DNA from: JAKFWF01 sp031365375
GTDB lineage: Bacteria > Pseudomonadota > Alphaproteobacteria > Rhizobiales > Hyphomicrobiaceae
NCBI GenBank assembly: GCA_031365375.1
Contig: JANLXZ010000275.1
Location: forward strand, 1-11,515
Reading direction: 5' to 3'
DNA: 11,515 nt
Shown: positions 1-9,521 of the stretch, one piece after another
Layout: every line of letters starts with the position of its first letter
Position numbering within the stretch: the first letter of the stretch is position 1
Notes under the pieces: model-generated
What the model was told of the DNA's origin: nothing
Databases searched by the model: none
What the model saw: the letters and a program-made list of their open reading frames with translations, nothing else
Made by a program: the position numbers and the translations under genes

Positions 1-2384
<2,384 letters not shown>

Positions 2385-2697
2385 GGGTTCTCTCGTGTTC
2401 CGGACATTTGCGAGGACCGCCCCGTCGATGCCCTGTTGACCCTATCCACCGGCTGATCTTCGACCCGCCGAGACATCCGTAGTAGCGATGCCTTTTGACG
2501 GTCTTGCAGGCGCAATAATGGCTGGAGTTGTCGATTTGCTCTGATTGATGCCGGCCGATCGCCACGAATCTTCCGGTTGCGGACTGCCCCGCCTAACAAT
2601 TCATATGTGGGTATGATTGCGGCAACGTCCAAGCGCCTCGTAGCCCCGCACTGAAGTTTACCTAATCATTCAACAATCCGTCCCGTCGGCACGAAGA
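2385..2697 (-). other. clpX-lon intergenic region / lon leader
   Basis: This 313 bp region lies between the clpX stop codon and the lon ATG. I see no convincing gene. Minus-strand open frames here start at TTG or run into lon out of frame and lack family resemblance. It holds one heat-shock-type promoter candidate (see separate entry), which would give lon a leader of about 200 nt. I found no strong hairpin plus T-run after clpX, so read-through from clpX into lon is possible. Confidence 0.6.
2602..2633 (-). promoter_or_regulatory. candidate sigma-32-like promoter for lon
   Basis: Reading the minus strand, CTTGGA (2633-2628) is followed about 17 nt later by CCACATATG (ending at 2602). This resembles the heat-shock promoter pattern CTTGAA - spacer - CCCCATNT but matches it only in part. 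lon is a classical heat-shock gene, which makes the match more believable. The -10 is imperfect and no start site is known here, so this is a candidate only. Confidence 0.35.
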
Positions 2698-3951
2698 TTA
2701 GGCAGTAGACCCCTTTTCTTCCGCGCGATCCGAATAGATTCGCAGCGGCTTCGCGCCCCCATCGACAACCTCTGGCCCGATCACGACTTCCTCGACACCC
2801 TTCAAGCTCGGAAGATCAAACATAGTCTCGAGGAGAATGCCTTCCATGATCGAGCGCAGGCCGCGTGCACCGGTTTTGCGGTCGATAGCGCGGCGGGAAA
2901 TTGCCTTAAGAGCGTCTTGCGTGATCGTAAGCTTGACGTCTTCCATTTCAAACAGCCGCTGGTACTGCTTGACGAGAGCGTTCTTTGGTTCGCTCAAGAT
3001 CTGCATCAGTGCATCTTCGGACAAGTCTTCCAGCGTCGCGATGACGGGCAGCCGGCCGATGAACTCAGGGATCAATCCGAACTTCAGCAAATCTTCCGGC
3101 TCGACCTGGCGTAAGATCTCGCCGGTGCGGCGCTCATCGGGACCGATGACGGCTGCGCTGAAACCGATCGACGTGCCCTTACCACGGCGCGAGATGATCT
3201 TTTCGAGGCCGGCAAATGCACCACCGCAGATGAACAAGATGTTGGTCGTATCAACCTGCAGAAACTCCTGCTGCGGATGCTTGCGACCGCCCTGCGGCGG
3301 CACGCTTGCAACAGTGCCTTCCATGATCTTGAGCAGTGCCTGTTGCACGCCTTCACCCGATACGTCGCGGGTGATCGAAGGGTTGTCCGACTTGCGGCTG
3401 ATCTTGTCGACTTCGTCGATGTAGACGATACCGCGCTGTGCGCGCTCGACGTTGTAGTCGGCGTTTTGCAACAGCTTGAGAATGATGTTCTCGACATCTT
3501 CGCCGACATAGCCGGCCTCAGTCAGGGTCGTCGCATCGGCCATCGTGAATGGCACATCGAGGATGCGCGCAAGCGTTTGCGCGAGCAACGTCTTGCCGCA
3601 CCCGGTCGGGCCGGCCAGCAAGATGTTCGATTTAGCTAGCTCGACGTCGTTGTTCTTCGCGGCGTGATTAAGCCGCTTATAATGATTGTGAACCGCCACC
3701 GACAATACCCGCTTAGCGTGGTCCTGACCGATTACGTAGCTGTCGAGGACGGCTTTGATCTCATGCGGAGATGGCACACCATCGCGCGACTTCACGAGAG
3801 TGTTCTTGTTCTCCTCCCGAATGATGTCCATGCACAGCTCGACACATTCATCGCAGATGAACACTGTCGGTCCGGCAATCAGTTTGCGTACCTCGTGCTG
3901 GCTCTTGCCGCAGAAGGAGCAATAGAGGGTGTTTTTTTCTTGCTGTGCCAT
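2698..3951 (-). CDS. clpX: ClpX, ATP-binding unfoldase subunit of the ClpXP protease
   Basis: ClpX is a cytoplasmic AAA+ hexamer that recognises tagged substrates, unfolds them and feeds them into the ClpP chamber. The 417 residues match the usual length of about 420. Seen: an N-terminal zinc-binding domain (Cys11, Cys14, Cys33, Cys36), Walker A GPTGCGKT at 114-121, the GYVG pore-1 loop at 147-150, Walker B with Asp179-Glu180, the RKH pore loop at 223-225, the IGF loop at 262-264 that docks on ClpP, and a GARGL sensor-2 motif near the C-terminus. The Cys in Walker A (Ser in E. coli) is common in alphaproteobacteria. The start is ATG at 3951, preceded by GAGGGTGAGAG. It lies 406 bp downstream of clpP, behind the clpP terminator, so it probably uses its own promoter. 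Confidence 0.98.
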   Translation of the reverse strand: MAQQEKNTLYCSFCGKSQHEVRKLIAGPTVFICDECVELCMDIIREENKNTLVKSRDGVPSPHEIKAVLDSYVIGQDHAKRVLSVAVHNHYKRLNHAAKNNDVELAKSNILLAGPTGCGKTLLAQTLARILDVPFTMADATTLTEAGYVGEDVENIILKLLQNADYNVERAQRGIVYIDEVDKISRKSDNPSITRDVSGEGVQQALLKIMEGTVASVPPQGGRKHPQQEFLQVDTTNILFICGGAFAGLEKIISRRGKGTSIGFSAAVIGPDERRTGEILRQVEPEDLLKFGLIPEFIGRLPVIATLEDLSEDALMQILSEPKNALVKQYQRLFEMEDVKLTITQDALKAISRRAIDRKTGARGLRSIMEGILLETMFDLPSLKGVEEVVIGPEVVDGGAKPLRIYSDRAEEKGSTA

Positions 3952-4177
3952 TCTATTCTCTCACCCTCGTGTGGAGATGGTGTCGACTACCACCGTCCGA
4001 TAACTCGTTAACAAGTTCACGCCGAATTCTACCGGAGGATTCGTAACCCCTTACTGCGATCAGAGCACGCTAAAGGCGCTGTGATCAAGATTGGATTAAC
4101 AGATCCTTAGCCCGCAAATTGACATGGACCGTGCGATTTCGACTGTAGTGTGACAACTCGTCCAAGCCATATCGTGA

Positions 4178-4206
4178 TAAATGGAGAACTTTTATGGAAC
4201 CGCAAG
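4178..4206 (-). promoter_or_regulatory. candidate sigma-32-like (heat-shock) promoter for clpX
   Basis: On the minus strand, CTTGCG (4206-4201) is followed after 14 nt by CTCCATTTA (4186-4178). The -10 matches the heat-shock consensus CCCCATTTA at 8 of 9 positions, the CTTG core is intact and the spacing is within the known range. It lies downstream of the clpP terminator and faces clpX. No experimental start is known; the assignment is by pattern only. Confidence 0.5.
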
Positions 4207-4297
4207 GATAACCCACGCCCGCAATGCAAGGTCTGTGCAAAACGCGGCGCAGGCATTCCTGCGTGGACGGATTCTATGTTCCACAAACGTTCTTGAT

Positions 4298-4327
4298 AAA
4301 AGTCGGGGCGCCCCAGCTGGAGCGCCC
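4298..4327 (-). terminator. Rho-independent terminator after clpP
   Basis: On the minus strand, GGGCGC (4327-4322) pairs with GCGCCC (4311-4306). The intervening bases add CC/GG pairs around an AGCT loop after one mismatch. A short TTTT run (4301-4298) follows four bases after the stem. It starts about 30 nt after the clpP stop codon. The stem is strong and GC-rich; the T-run is short. Confidence 0.6.
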
Positions 4328-4357
4328 AATCAATCGAAGTGTCTGAACGGTTCGACT

Positions 4358-5029
4358 TTATGCCTTGGATTCGATAACGCCTTCCAAGTCTTCGCGTTTG
4401 TTCAAGACTTTGTCGATTAAACCAAAATCTTTGGTCTGTTCCGCGGTCATGAAGTGATCACGATCGAGGGTCCGCTCGATGACCTCGTAGGTCTGCCCCG
4501 TATGCGTCACATAAATTTCGTTCAACCGACGCTTCATCTTCACAATATCTTCCGCGTGACGCTCGATGTCGGACGCCTGTCCCTGAAATCCGCCCGACGG
4601 TTGATGAACCATGATTCGAGCGTTCGGTAGCGCAAAGCGCATTCCCTTCGTACCGGCGGCCAGCAATAGCGACCCCATCGAGGCGGCTTGCCCCAGACAC
4701 AGCGTTGCGATCGGGCAGCGGATGAACTGCATTGTATCGTAAATCGCCATTCCGGCGGTCACCACACCGCCAGGTGAATTGATGTACATCGAGATTTCTT
4801 TTTTCGGATTGAGAGACTCCAGAAACAACAATTGCATGCAGATCGAAGACGCCATGCCGTCCTCGACGGGGCCGATCGCAAAAATAATGCGCTCTTGCAA
4901 TAGCCTCGACGGCAAGTCGTAGGGCCGACCAGTCCGGTCGGACGGGTCGATGACGGTCGGCCAGAACGACGACGTCATAGGTGAAGAAGCCATAGTCGGG
5001 CCGGATGTCGGAAATGGTGGGTATAGCAT
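4358..5029 (-). CDS. clpP: ClpP, proteolytic subunit of the ClpXP protease
   Basis: ClpP forms a double-ring chamber of 14 serine-protease subunits in the cytoplasm and degrades proteins unfolded by ClpX (or ClpA). Counting from ATG at 5029, the triad is Ser117 (GQAASMGS), His142 (MVHQPSGG) and Asp191 (LDRDHF). Its spacings of 25 and 74 are identical to E. coli Ser98-His123-Asp172. YINSPGG at 82-88 is conserved. This start gives 223 residues and has AGAAGG five bases upstream. The frame stays open to a TTG at 5056 (232 residues), which is less likely. The N-terminal segment before the body (FWPTVIDPSDRTGRPYD) departs from the usual alphaproteobacterial form near VPMVVEQTNRGERAYD, and an unusual Pro/Ser-rich extension precedes it. 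clpX follows, as usual. Confidence 0.96.
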   Translation of the reverse strand: MLYPPFPTSGPTMASSPMTSSFWPTVIDPSDRTGRPYDLPSRLLQERIIFAIGPVEDGMASSICMQLLFLESLNPKKEISMYINSPGGVVTAGMAIYDTMQFIRCPIATLCLGQAASMGSLLLAAGTKGMRFALPNARIMVHQPSGGFQGQASDIERHAEDIVKMKRRLNEIYVTHTGQTYEVIERTLDRDHFMTAEQTKDFGLIDKVLNKREDLEGVIESKA

Positions 5030-5117
5030 GGGGGCCTTCTGCTCCTGTTTGGGCAAATCGCCCTTGATCTCAAACTCGATGACGCAACGAGGCGCGGTCG
5101 AGAGAGACGACTCAGCG

Positions 5118-5148
5118 CAATGTCCGCCGCTCGCGGATACAATTCAAG
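5118..5148 (-). promoter_or_regulatory. candidate sigma-32-like promoter for clpP
   Basis: On the minus strand, CCCCTTGAA contains a perfect CTTGAA (5148-5143). After 17 nt comes GGACATTG (5125-5118), a weak match to CCCCATNT. The -35 is the best of the three heat-shock candidates in the window and the -10 is poor. A start here would give a leader of about 80 nt to the clpP ATG. Confidence 0.45.
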
Positions 5149-5156
5149 GGGCGGGC

Positions 5157-5184
5157 AAAATTAAGTCGGTGATCTCTCATCGAC
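5157..5184 (-). terminator. possible terminator after tig
   Basis: On the minus strand, GTCGATGA (5184-5177) pairs with TCACCGAC (5172-5165) around a GAGA tetraloop, with one A-C mismatch in the 8-bp stem. TTAATTTT (5164-5157) follows directly. It begins 13 nt after the tig stop codon. The stem is weak in the middle, so termination may be partial and some transcription could continue into clpP. Confidence 0.4.
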
Positions 5185-5197
5185 GCGAAACGACACT

Positions 5198-6550
5198 TTA
5201 CGCCGCTTCATCTGCTGCGGGCTTGAACAACTCTTCGCGGCTGACCTTACGATCCGTTGGCTTCGCCTGTGCCACAATATGATCAACGACCTTATCCTCG
5301 AAGATCGGCGCGCGCAGCTGGGCGACCGCGCCTGGTGTCTTTTCATAGTATTCGTAAACGAACTTTTCCTGGCCCTGGAACCGACGCGCCTGCTCCATCA
5401 GCGCCATGCGCATTTCGTCTTGGGTGACTTGAATCTTGTTCGCCTCGCCGATCTCGCCAATAATCAGACCCAAACGCACGCGGCGCTCAGCGATCTTGCG
5501 ATATTCCTCGCGCGCCGACTCCTCCGTCTTGCCTTCGGATTCAAAGGTCTTGCCCTGCTGCTGTAGACCGTTCGTGACCTCGGCCCAGACCGTTTCGAAT
5601 TCGCTGTCGACCAAGGACGGCGGCAGAGCGAAATCGTGCTTTACCTCGAGTTCGTCGAGGAGCGTCCGCTTCAACCGCGAACGGCTGACCCGGTCGAACT
5701 CGCCCTGAATTTGCCCTTTGACCAACTCGCGCAGCTTGGTCATGTCGGTCGCGCCGAGCGACTTGGCGAAATCGTCGTCAAGCTCAGGCTTCTTGGGGAT
5801 CGCGACTTCGGTCACTTTGACGTCGAAGACTGCGACCTTTCCGGCGAGGTGCGCAGCGCCATATTCCGCTGGGAATGTCGCGGTAACGGCGCGCTCATCT
5901 TCTGTCTTCGCGCCTTTGAGACCCTCTTCGAAGCCTGGAATAAAGTTGCCTTGACCGATGACCAGAGCCACGCCTTCGCCCGTGCCGCCTTCGAAGGCTT
6001 CACCGTCGATCTTGCCGATGAAGTTCATCGTCACCCGATCACCGTCGGTGGCCGCACGATCGGCCGCTGCCTCGTAAGTTGTGCCGCGATCCGCCAGATC
6101 GCCGACGGCTTTTTCGATTGCCTCGTCATCCACTTCGGCGACCATACGCTCCAGCTTCAAAGCTGACAGGTCGGTCACAGTAAATGTCGGCAGCACCTCG
6201 AACGTCATGCCGTACGCAAGGTCAGCCTTACCATCGATGACCTTCTCGATTTCGGCGGAGTCTTCCGGAAAATCAATCTTGGGCTGCAATGCGGGGCGCT
6301 CGTTGCGGTCGGTGACGGCCTTGCGGCTCGTCTCCTCTACCGTGGCCTGCATCACTTCAACCATCAGCGAACGACCGTACACCTTTTTAATGTGACTGAT
6401 CGGGACCTTGCCCTTGCGGAAGCCCTTGATTTGCACCTGGTCCTTGACCTGATCGATACGCGCGATGAAGCGCTCACCCAGTTCAGCCGCTGGCACAACC
6501 ACCTTGAGCTGGCGCTTCAACCCATCGGAATTCGTGACATCAACCTGCAT
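5198..6550 (-). CDS. tig: Trigger factor, ribosome-associated chaperone and peptidyl-prolyl isomerase
   Basis: Trigger factor binds beside the ribosomal exit tunnel and shields nascent chains. From ATG at 6550 the product is 450 residues, the normal family size. The ribosome-docking signature GFRKGKVP sits at 43-50 exactly as in E. coli. A central FKBP-type isomerase domain spans about 169-255 (GDRVTMNFIGKIDG, then IPGFEEGLKG and FPAEYG). The rest is the helical C-terminal chaperone arm. The frame is open upstream to 6613, but MQVDVTNSDGLKRQ matches the conserved family N-terminus and AGGTCGGG precedes 6550, so the longer start is rejected. It lies 102 bp downstream of a tRNA-Leu and 168 bp upstream of clpP, a typical alphaproteobacterial order. 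No frameshift or missing motif is seen. Confidence 0.97.
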   Translation of the reverse strand: MQVDVTNSDGLKRQLKVVVPAAELGERFIARIDQVKDQVQIKGFRKGKVPISHIKKVYGRSLMVEVMQATVEETSRKAVTDRNERPALQPKIDFPEDSAEIEKVIDGKADLAYGMTFEVLPTFTVTDLSALKLERMVAEVDDEAIEKAVGDLADRGTTYEAAADRAATDGDRVTMNFIGKIDGEAFEGGTGEGVALVIGQGNFIPGFEEGLKGAKTEDERAVTATFPAEYGAAHLAGKVAVFDVKVTEVAIPKKPELDDDFAKSLGATDMTKLRELVKGQIQGEFDRVSRSRLKRTLLDELEVKHDFALPPSLVDSEFETVWAEVTNGLQQQGKTFESEGKTEESAREEYRKIAERRVRLGLIIGEIGEANKIQVTQDEMRMALMEQARRFQGQEKFVYEYYEKTPGAVAQLRAPIFEDKVVDHIVAQAKPTDRKVSREELFKPAADEAA

Positions 6551-6652
6551 TGGACCCGACCTGTGCTCTGAATTAACTTTGTGCATCGGCGCCCGGCACA
6601 TGAGAGCCGGCACGCTGCTTCGTTATATTTGTACCCGCTGCGAAAGCCGTGT

Positions 6653-6737
<85 letters not shown>

Positions 6738-6913
6738 GTCCCCACGTAATCGTCAATAATGACGCTGACGCCAGAAACGAACCGCCTTTCGCAGAAAGGT
6801 TCGCGCCGACATATATCCGGCCAAGTTGCCTGAGATCAACGAATAAGTGTGGCGTCCTCGAATTCGATTCGGCCGGTTGGCGCCGGCGGACCGCTCAACA
6901 GGAGCCGTTATCC
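6738..6913. promoter_or_regulatory. divergent promoter region, tRNA-Leu / FecR-domain gene
   Basis: This 176 bp divergent gap has candidate sigma-70 elements in both directions. On the minus strand, TTGATC (6839-6834) and TATATG (6815-6810) are 18 nt apart, about 65 nt before the tRNA. On the plus strand, TTCGCA (6788-6793) and TATATC (6812-6817) are 18 nt apart, about 90 nt before the FecR-domain gene. The two -10 elements overlap, so the promoters could compete. An interrupted inverted repeat (CGAAC..CTTTC / GAAAG-GTTCG) lies around 6778-6803. All matches are moderate. Confidence 0.3.
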
Positions 6914-7573
6914 ATGTTTTCGCGATCCAACTTACGCAATTTCCTACTCTCGGGTGTCCTGGTCACAGCCACCGCGGTCATGTTTGTCGCCACTGGCCCG
7001 GTTTGGGCCGGTGACGATCGGCCTGTGGCCGTGGTCGAACAGGTCCAAGGCCGTGCGACGATAGATAAAAACGGGGCCGCTCATCCGCTCCTCGTTGGTG
7101 CATCAGTTGCCCGCTACGATCGGCTGGAGACGTCGGCGGGCGCTCGACTGGCGCTGTCGTTCAAGGATGGAAGTCGGCTTGTCCTTGGCGAAAACGGTCG
7201 CGTCACGATCGAAGATTGGCGACCAGAACAAGGTCGATCGAGCGGCGTACTCCTGCTAGATCTGGAAAGCGGCGCCGTGCACCTAACCGCGGCAAAATCA
7301 TCCAAAGCGCCGGACAAACGAGTCGAACTGCGTACGCCGGTCGCAGTGATTTCGGTCCGGGGCACCGACGTTTGGAGCGGACCCATCGATAGCGCGACAG
7401 GCGTCATGGTCTTGGCCGGCAAAGTCGACGTCCGCAACGACGCAGGCTCCATATTAATGGACAAGCGTCACGTCGGCACTCTCATAAAAGATAGAAACAG
7501 TCCACCAGAAGGAGCCCGCGGCTTTTTACCCGACCAGATAATGAGAGCAATGGGCGCAATCGACTTCAAGTGA
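6914..7573 (+). CDS. Exported FecR-domain protein
   Basis: The product is 219 residues from ATG at 6914, with AGGAG nine bases upstream. The frame is open further upstream, but that stretch runs antisense through tig and the tRNA and is not coding. Residues 1-32 form a signal peptide: basic start, hydrophobic core about 10-27, likely cleavage after PVWA. The mature part carries a FecR-type beta-rich domain: DRLETSAGARLALSF and KDGSRLVLGENGRV (69-97), then RTPVAVISVRGTDVW (140-154). In FecR itself this fold sits in the periplasm and passes a signal to a sigma factor. Here there is no cytoplasmic anti-sigma domain, no inner-membrane anchor and no sigma gene nearby, so a sigma-regulator role is unlikely. 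A periplasmic binding or scaffold role is inference. It heads a plus-strand group of three genes. Confidence 0.85.
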   Translation: MFSRSNLRNFLLSGVLVTATAVMFVATGPVWAGDDRPVAVVEQVQGRATIDKNGAAHPLLVGASVARYDRLETSAGARLALSFKDGSRLVLGENGRVTIEDWRPEQGRSSGVLLLDLESGAVHLTAAKSSKAPDKRVELRTPVAVISVRGTDVWSGPIDSATGVMVLAGKVDVRNDAGSILMDKRHVGTLIKDRNSPPEGARGFLPDQIMRAMGAIDFK

Positions 7574-7606
7574 CGCTTTTCGTGTCGTGAGCATTAGAAT
7601 ATGTGG

Positions 7607-7635
7607 CTGTCGCATCCCATGTTGACGGGTATAGT
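7607..7635 (+). promoter_or_regulatory. weak candidate promoter before the 610-residue exported protein gene
   Basis: TATAGT (7630-7635) is a good -10 match, with CTGTCG 17 nt upstream as a poor -35. It lies in the 115 bp gap after the FecR-domain gene and would give a leader of about 47 nt. Without it, the gene would depend on read-through from the FecR-domain gene. Confidence 0.3.
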
Positions 7636-7688
7636 AAACGCAAAAGTTGAGTAGATGCCGTTCGGTCGTGAAGCAAAGAGGATCGCGT

Positions 7689-9521
7689 GTGCGCAGTTCG
7701 CGTTTGAAATCGGTGTTTCAGGGCGGCGTGGCGGGTCTGGCGAGTTTGGCTCTCGTCTCCAGCCAGCTCGCGTCGGCATTCGCTGCCGCGCCGGCAATTT
7801 CAAGAGCCGATTACGAAGCATGCCAAGCGCGTGACGAGGGCGGCTTTAAAACTGCAATCGAGTCGCTGACGGCAAGGTCCCTCACCAATGGCTTAGCCGG
7901 CGTGGATTATAAGGCCGTCGTCGCCAATGAATGGCGCAAGGCCAATATGGATGACGTGATCGACAAGCGCGTCGATCAGGCCATGGGCGAAGTCAAAGAC
8001 GAGACCAGCTGGGCTGGTCTGTTGCAGTCCCTGGCGTCGAAGGAAAAGGCCGCAGAACTTGCGACGGCAGTCGCGGAGCGGGTGTACAAGTCCGAGCAAA
8101 TCAGAGTGGCCATCGAAGGCCTGGCCACCGGTGTCGGTGTGGAGATCGGTCGCGCCATCGAACTGGGCACCGTCGATGCCGGCGAACCAGCCCTGCAGTG
8201 CATGAAAGCATTCCTCGGTCCCCGGTACGGGCGCACCATCGCGGGCGTGGTTGCGCGCGACGCCGGACGCGAGTTCGCGATCGACCCTGGCAAGGGCAGC
8301 GCATCCGTCTCGACCGGAGCAGTGCTCGCGGAGAGCGGTGAAGGGATCGCCGGCGCGGTGGTTCTGCTCGTTCGCCGGCAAATGTCGAACATGGCGAGCC
8401 GCATCGGCCAGCGTATCGTCGGCGCGCTACTCGGCCGGCTCGTGGCCGTCGTCGCAGGCGGCTTAGGGGTCGTCCTGATCGCCAAGGATATTTGGGATTT
8501 TCGCTACGGCGTACTTCCAATCATTGCGACTGAAATGAAATCGGCTGACACAAAGGACAAAGTGCGGTTTGAGCTCGCAAAGACAATACAAGAGCAGATC
8601 GGCGAGCACACGAAGGAAATTGCCGCGAAGACCGCGGAACGCGTCGTAGACATCTGGCAGGAGTTCCGGCGCGCGCATATCAAAGTGCTCGATCTCGCAG
8701 ATCGCAATGAAGCCTTTCGAGCCTTTCTCGACGTGCAAAAATCGGAAAACCTCGGCCGCCTGGATGAAGTTGTAGCCTTGGTGCTTGCTGCGGAAGGGGA
8801 AGCCGGCGTTCTGAAGCGCCTTGAAAACGGCACCCTCCATCAAGCGGTCAATACGGTCCATCCCGTCGCACTCGATATCGCGCGCGAGCAAAGGTCATTG
8901 GAAACGGCCCTACAGTGGTCGGCACTTGCCGGTGACGCTTTGCCGAAAATCGTCGAGTACGAGATCCATCGGCGGTCGAAACCCGAGAACTTCAGCAAGG
9001 CCGCTCTGACGCGTATCCTCGGGCTCAACGACCGTCTGGCGATTACCCGATTGTCGGGCATCAAGGCGACTGCCCGCGACGTGCTGTTCGATCTCGACGA
9101 TGCCGAGTTGAAAAATCTCGGGCGCGGATTGACCGAACCGGAATTAGAAACTCTCGCAAGTTATCTGTCGGGCTTGGAACGTCAGGCCGGTCAGCGCGTG
9201 CTCCGAACGGTCGCATCGTCGCCTGCGAAGATGCAGGCAATGGCGTCAGAACGCGTGCGCCGCGCGGTCGTCAGCAGTTCTGACCAGTTGGCCGCTGTCA
9301 CCATGATGTTACGCTCGACGTCGAGTCTTGATCCTGGTTCGGTGATGCAAGACTTCGATCTTGCTTGGAAGGGCAAGGTCAGTCCGATTTTACTTTGGGA
9401 AAAACATCCGGAGGCGATCGGCGTTTTTGGATTTGTGGCTCTCGTCGTCCTGTTGTTTCTACGCCGTTTGTTGTTTGGCCGCCGGCGGTCCCGAATACTG
9501 GTTTCAGCAGGGGGCCGCTGA
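7689..9521 (+). CDS. Uncharacterised exported protein with C-terminal membrane anchor
   Basis: I do not recognise the family. The chosen start is GTG at 7689, with AAGAGGA six bases upstream, giving 610 residues. The frame extends to a TTG at 7647, which has no ribosome site. Seen: a signal peptide (RSSRLK, then a hydrophobic stretch 14-34 ending in Ala-rich AFAAAP); a helical, charged region with only two cysteines, Cys45 and Cys171; a Gly-rich hydrophobic pair of segments (IAGAVVLLV, then about 243-267 ending GGLGVVLIA); a long helical part rich in Glu, Arg and Leu (about 270-560); and a transmembrane helix at 576-591 followed by an Arg-rich tail (RRLLFGRRRSR). By the positive-inside rule the tail is cytoplasmic, so most of the protein should face the periplasm. 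Residues about 450-540 resemble in style the short helical repeats of FliG or the MgtE N-domain, but this is weak. It is coupled to the YbjQ-family gene downstream. Confidence 0.85.
   Translation: MRSSRLKSVFQGGVAGLASLALVSSQLASAFAAAPAISRADYEACQARDEGGFKTAIESLTARSLTNGLAGVDYKAVVANEWRKANMDDVIDKRVDQAMGEVKDETSWAGLLQSLASKEKAAELATAVAERVYKSEQIRVAIEGLATGVGVEIGRAIELGTVDAGEPALQCMKAFLGPRYGRTIAGVVARDAGREFAIDPGKGSASVSTGAVLAESGEGIAGAVVLLVRRQMSNMASRIGQRIVGALLGRLVAVVAGGLGVVLIAKDIWDFRYGVLPIIATEMKSADTKDKVRFELAKTIQEQIGEHTKEIAAKTAERVVDIWQEFRRAHIKVLDLADRNEAFRAFLDVQKSENLGRLDEVVALVLAAEGEAGVLKRLENGTLHQAVNTVHPVALDIAREQRSLETALQWSALAGDALPKIVEYEIHRRSKPENFSKAALTRILGLNDRLAITRLSGIKATARDVLFDLDDAELKNLGRGLTEPELETLASYLSGLERQAGQRVLRTVASSPAKMQAMASERVRRAVVSSSDQLAAVTMMLRSTSSLDPGSVMQDFDLAWKGKVSPILLWEKHPEAIGVFGFVALVVLLFLRRLLFGRRRSRILVSAGGR

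Larger units (their letters stand above)
3952..4357 (-). other. clpP-clpX intergenic region / clpX leader
   Basis: This 406 bp gap contains no convincing gene on either strand; the one plus-strand frame overlaps the clpP 3' end and resembles nothing. It holds the clpP terminator next to clpP and a heat-shock-type promoter candidate for clpX. A start from that promoter would leave an untranslated leader of about 220 nt before the clpX ATG. No riboswitch class was recognised in it. Confidence 0.6.

Noticed and set aside
4181..4420. 79-codon plus-strand frame between clpX and clpP
   Set aside because: It overlaps the clpP 3' end and the clpP terminator in antisense, with no ribosome site and no resemblance.
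6551..6613. Upstream extension of trigger factor (MPALMCRAPMHK)
   Set aside because: The conserved family N-terminus begins at MQVDV (6550), which has its own ribosome site.
7893..8520. Several minus-strand frames over the exported-protein gene (139-169 codons)
   Set aside because: They are Arg/Pro/Ser-rich shadows of the plus-strand gene, which has a clear start, signal peptide and anchor.
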